From Gemmataceae bacterium (lineage in GTDB: Bacteria > Planctomycetota > Planctomycetia > Gemmatales > Gemmataceae): a DNA stretch of 34,721 bases. Of this stretch, positions 31,520 through 34,721 are shown piece by piece (the first letter of the stretch is position 1; each line of letters opens with the position of its first letter). Under the pieces are notes generated by a model. It was not told the origin of the DNA, made no database searches, and was given only the letters and a program-made list of their open reading frames with translations. The DNA is taken from contig SIAJ01000063.1 of assembly GCA_009691845.1 (NCBI GenBank), forward strand, positions 1 through 34,721, read 5' to 3'. The position numbers and the translations under genes are program-made.

Positions 31520-32731
31520 ATGCTCCGTCTCTTTGCTTCCATCGCAATCGTGCTTGCCGCACTTGCTCCCGTCTCGGCCCAAGAAAAAACCATCGCGGGG
31601 AAGACGAAAACGCAATGGATAAAGGCACTGAAGGAAGATCCTAGCCCGCGTGGCCGGGAGGCAGCGATCATCGTGCTCAGCACGATGGAAAATCGCGACC
31701 TTGCGATAGTCGAGGCCGTGACCGACGCCCTGCTCGGAGACAAGGCGGAGCGAGTGCGTCTCAAGGCGATTGATGGCGTACGCGCGATGATCTTGACTAG
31801 CGGCACCAAGGATCAGAATCCCCTGCTGGACGCGTTTGGTAAATCTGTCTCGACTGATATGGCCGAGGCCGTGCGCCTCAAAACGGCCGAGGCCATCAAG
31901 GAACTCAAGAAGGAAGAACTTCGCCGGCTGGCTCCGATTCTCGCGGACGTGCTGAGAACAGATAAGTCGGTGCAGGTGAAGGTCGCGGTTGCCACGACAC
32001 TCGGCAAGACCGGCGAGAACGCCAAGACAATCCTCAAAGGGATGATCGAGGCATTGAAAGATCCGGATGTAGCTGTGCGGACAGCCGTCGCCGACGCGTT
32101 CGGCCGAATCGGCTTCGAGGCAGCGGAAGCCGTGCCGGCCCTCCGACCGCTTCTCAAAGATGCGGACCCCGGCGTTCGCCTGGCTGCCGCGTTCTCGCTC
32201 GGTCGCGTCGGTCCGGATGGTGCGAGTGCGATTCCGGAACTTTCCCTGGCTTTGGCCAGCGATACGGACACGGCGGTCCGCAAGGAGTCGGCCCGTGCCT
32301 TCACCTTCCTGGGACTCGATGCCAAGTCTGCCGTGCCCGCTCTTGCGAAGGCTCTTCGCGAAGACAAGTCCGAAGAAGTGCGACAACAAGCTGCCCTGGC
32401 ACTCGGAAAAATGCGTGGGCAAACCACGGGCGTGGCCACCGCGATGATCGAGGCATTGCAGAAAGATGCCGACAAGACGGTGCGAATTTTTATCACTCAT
32501 GCTCTGGGCGACAGCCTGGGCGATGGGCTGGGTGCTTATGTCAAGGATCTGGCCGAGCAACTCGTGAAGGATTCCGAAGGCGACGTACGCATCGCACTGA
32601 TTCAAGAACTCGGTGCCCTTGGGCCGGCGGCGAAGGACGCACTCCCGGCCTTGCACTTGAGGGTAACCGACGTGCAACTGTCCGTCCGCGATGAAGCCAA
32701 GAAGGCCGTGAAGAAGGTGATGGCGAAGTAG
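31520..32731 (+). CDS. Secreted HEAT-repeat protein
   Basis: A 403-residue protein with a signal peptide (MLRLFASIAIVLAALAPVSA, cleavage before QEK). Nearly all the rest is a chain of HEAT repeats, with units such as ALKDPDVAVRTAVADAFGRI, LLKDADPGVRLAAAFSLGRV and ALREDKSEEVRQQAALALGK, about 37-40 residues each. HEAT solenoids bind other proteins, so it is probably a periplasmic scaffold. The ATG at 31520 is chosen because it opens the signal peptide; GAGAAG lies 7 bases upstream. It is followed after 59 bases by the DUF1592-type cytochrome gene on the same strand, which suggests a shared operon. Confidence 0.9.
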   Translation: MLRLFASIAIVLAALAPVSAQEKTIAGKTKTQWIKALKEDPSPRGREAAIIVLSTMENRDLAIVEAVTDALLGDKAERVRLKAIDGVRAMILTSGTKDQNPLLDAFGKSVSTDMAEAVRLKTAEAIKELKKEELRRLAPILADVLRTDKSVQVKVAVATTLGKTGENAKTILKGMIEALKDPDVAVRTAVADAFGRIGFEAAEAVPALRPLLKDADPGVRLAAAFSLGRVGPDGASAIPELSLALASDTDTAVRKESARAFTFLGLDAKSAVPALAKALREDKSEEVRQQAALALGKMRGQTTGVATAMIEALQKDADKTVRIFITHALGDSLGDGLGAYVKDLAEQLVKDSEGDVRIALIQELGALGPAAKDALPALHLRVTDVQLSVRDEAKKAVKKVMAK

Positions 32732-32790
32732 AGCATGGGATCGGTCGGAGTACGTTTGAGACGGTAGTGGGGATGCTCAATGAGGTGGAT

Positions 32791-34721
32791 ATGAGATTCG
32801 TGCGTTACTCGGTTCTAACGTGTTGCCTGCTCACTGCGGCAGGCTTCGGCTGGTACTTATCACGGCATTCAGGTCCCCAAGAAGTCCAGGCCGCTCCACC
32901 GGAAGCGCCCGCCGCTCCCAAAACGGCCGCCAAGGACCAGTTCGTGGAATCCGTGAAGCCTTTGTTCTCAAAGTACTGCATCGCTTGCCACAGCAACGCG
33001 AAGATGTCCGCCGGGCTAACCCTCGAAGCCTTCATCAGCACCGCCTCCGCCCGCAAAAATCCGGACCTTTGGGAGAAGGTCAAGGAAATGGTCGAGAACA
33101 AGCAGATGCCGCCCAAGGGCAAGCCGCAGCCGACGGTTGAGGAACGCAAGGCCATCATCGCCTGGATCGATTCCGTCGCCATCAAGGTCGACTGCGGACA
33201 GGACCGCGATCCCGGCCGGCCGACCATTCGCCGACTCAATCGCACCGAGTACAACCTGACAATCCGCGATCTCGTCGGCGTGGACTTCAAACCAGCCGAC
33301 AACTTCCCGGCCGACGACGTTGGCTACGGCTTCGACAACATCGGCGACGTGCTCTCCATGCCGCCGATACTTCTGGAAAAGTACCTTGCCGCAGCCGACA
33401 CGATTCTCGAAAAGGCAATCATCACCCAGAAGCCGGTCGTCGCACAGAAGGACGATCGGCGAGCGCAGAACATTGGCGTCACGCTTGGTGAATCCGGCAA
33501 GAAAGACAACAAGATCTATCTGCACAGTAATGGGGCCGCGTTCTTCCAGTTCGACTTTAACTACACCGGCGAGTACATCTTTCGGGCTCGTGCGTATGGG
33601 GAGCAGTCGGGAGCTGATCTGCCGAAGATGGAGATTCAGGTCAATCGAAAATCTATCGGCGAGCACAAGGTGGACGCGACCGTCGGAAAATCGAAGTTCT
33701 ACGAGAGCCGGGTGCAAGTGCCTGCCGGACGTCACGACGTACGCTTCGCGTTCACAAACGATTTCGTGGTGAAAGACAAGGATGGCAAGCAAACCAAGGA
33801 CCGCAATCTCTACATCGAGCTGATTCAGATCGAGGGGCCTTTCAATCCCATCATTTCGCCGTCGCCAGCATCGCACACGAAGATCATGATCGCGACGCCA
33901 ACCGGCATGGCCGACCGCGACGCAGCCGCACAAAAGATTCTGGAATCCTTCACGGCCCGAGCCTATCGCCGACCCGTGAAGCCCGAGGAAATCGCCCGCC
34001 TGATGAAGCTCTTTCGCTTCGCGGACGCCCAGAAGGAACCGTTCGAGAACTCGATTCGCCACACGTTGAAGGCCGTGCTGGTCTCGCCGCACTTCCTGTT
34101 TCGCATCGAACGCGATGTCGATCCGAACAACCCCAAGGCGGTACATCCGGTCAGCCAGCACGAACTGACCACGCGTCTTTCGTATTTCCTGTGGTCGACG
34201 ATGCCCGATGAGGAACTGACCCGCCTGGCCGATCAAAACAAGCTTCGCGAGGCTGGAGTGCTCGAAGCCCAGGTTCGCCGCATGTTGAAGGACCCCAAGG
34301 CGACCGCGTTTGCCGTGAATTTCACCGGCCAATGGCTCATGCTGCGAACGCTGGCCACCATGACGCCCGATGCCTCGACCTTTCCGAAGTTTGATCCCGC
34401 CCTTCGCTCGGCCATGATCGGCGAGACGGAAGCGTTCTTCCAGTACATCATGCAGGAAGATCGCAGCGTGCTCGAGTTTCTCGATTCCGATTACACCTTC
34501 GTGAACAATCGCCTGGCCCGACACTACGGCATGCCCGATGTGATCGGTAGCGAGTTCCGCAAGGTGCCGCTTACGGACAAGAACCGTGGCGGAATCTTGA
34601 TGCACGCGAGCATTCTCACGGTCACCTCGAACCCGACACGCACGTCGCCGGTGAAGCGTGGCAAATGGGTTCTGGAAAACATCCTGGGCACGCCCCCTCC
34701 CCCGCCGCCGCCCGATGTGCC
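32791..34721 (+). CDS. DUF1592/DUF1587-type planctomycete cytochrome c protein, 3' partial
   Basis: Open from ATG 32791 to the window end (643 codons), so the C-terminus is missing. A signal peptide or N-terminal membrane anchor (MRFVRYSVLTCCLLTAAGFG) is followed by a planctomycete-type cytochrome c domain with CIACH (C63, C66, H67). Then come DUF1587 (RLNRTEYNLTIRDLVGVD), a carbohydrate-binding-like beta module (IYLHSNGAAFFQF through RHDVRFAFTNDF), DUF1595 (ARAYRRPVKPEEIARL), DUF1592 (LLVSPHFLFRIE-like block, SYFLWSTMPDEEL) and the start of DUF1588 (GILMHASILTVTSNPTRTSP, VKRGKWVLENILGTPPPPPP). DUF1585 should follow outside the window, usually next to a DUF1552 gene. Such proteins are presumed periplasmic redox enzymes for polysaccharide breakdown. 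GAGGTGG lies just before the ATG. Confidence 0.93.
   Translation, partial: MRFVRYSVLTCCLLTAAGFGWYLSRHSGPQEVQAAPPEAPAAPKTAAKDQFVESVKPLFSKYCIACHSNAKMSAGLTLEAFISTASARKNPDLWEKVKEMVENKQMPPKGKPQPTVEERKAIIAWIDSVAIKVDCGQDRDPGRPTIRRLNRTEYNLTIRDLVGVDFKPADNFPADDVGYGFDNIGDVLSMPPILLEKYLAAADTILEKAIITQKPVVAQKDDRRAQNIGVTLGESGKKDNKIYLHSNGAAFFQFDFNYTGEYIFRARAYGEQSGADLPKMEIQVNRKSIGEHKVDATVGKSKFYESRVQVPAGRHDVRFAFTNDFVVKDKDGKQTKDRNLYIELIQIEGPFNPIISPSPASHTKIMIATPTGMADRDAAAQKILESFTARAYRRPVKPEEIARLMKLFRFADAQKEPFENSIRHTLKAVLVSPHFLFRIERDVDPNNPKAVHPVSQHELTTRLSYFLWSTMPDEELTRLADQNKLREAGVLEAQVRRMLKDPKATAFAVNFTGQWLMLRTLATMTPDASTFPKFDPALRSAMIGETEAFFQYIMQEDRSVLEFLDSDYTFVNNRLARHYGMPDVIGSEFRKVPLTDKNRGGILMHASILTVTSNPTRTSPVKRGKWVLENILGTPPPPPPPDV

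Noticed and set aside
33016..34605. 529-codon minus-strand frame
   Set aside because: It is opposite the DUF1592-type cytochrome gene, which has CIACH and the DUF1587/1592/1588 blocks.
1..34721. CRISPR arrays, rRNA genes, prophage genes or complete insertion sequences
   Set aside because: No regularly spaced direct repeats, rRNA motifs, phage structural genes or transposase motifs were seen.

Overview
The window looks like a chromosomal segment of a planctomycete, probably close to Gemmata (Gemmataceae). The evidence is GC-rich coding DNA with many TTG and GTG starts; the planctomycete-specific secreted families DUF1549/DUF1553 (PSD1), DUF1501, DUF1592-type cytochromes and PVC-type heme-binding CxxCH proteins; an 'LE-x-RLTPA' N-terminal motif; and dispersed palindromic repeats between genes. 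Nothing suggests a plasmid or phage.

Layout: 1-4191 holds two convergent extracellular genes, a reprolysin-like metallopeptidase with a dockerin-like C-terminus (cut by the window start) and an LEPR/Gly-Asp-repeat protein. 4501-10651 is a typical planctomycete three-gene operon (PSD1 cytochrome, DUF1501, PPC-domain protein). A tRNA-His, a bidirectional terminator and a lipoprotein gene follow on the minus strand. 11640-13184 carries a cobalamin adenosyltransferase and glutamyl-Q tRNA(Asp) synthetase. 13521-15696 holds a frameshifted metallophosphoesterase and a TIGR00300 (LOR/SDH) enzyme. 15696-16323 is a 628-bp cassette: a GxxExxY (PDDEXK-like) gene, broken by one stop codon, between two long palindromes, with outer inverted repeats that begin and end beside the stop codons of the two convergent neighbours. 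16329-19652 is a giant PVC-type heme protein. 19832-22732 holds a second metallophosphoesterase, a FabG-like reductase, a decayed PIN toxin-antitoxin pair and a P-II protein. 22785-24875 is a SEC-C/TPR protein. 25372-28793 is dxr-rseP with overlapping genes. 28852-29615 is a second decayed PIN toxin-antitoxin pair. 29684-31150 is an aldehyde dehydrogenase, and 31520-34721 holds a HEAT-repeat protein and a DUF1592-family cytochrome that runs off the end.

Two themes stand out. First, long core genes are intact, while small accessory genes (two PIN toxins, two antitoxins, the GxxExxY nuclease, one phosphoesterase C-terminus, perhaps a small membrane protein) each carry stops or single-base shifts. 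This is either real decay or, where the shift lies in a homopolymer, sequencing error. Second, five unrelated families of palindromic intergenic repeat occur in 35 kb. The GxxExxY cassette, whose arms match across the gene rather than within each palindrome, is the best candidate for an undescribed mobile or structural element.
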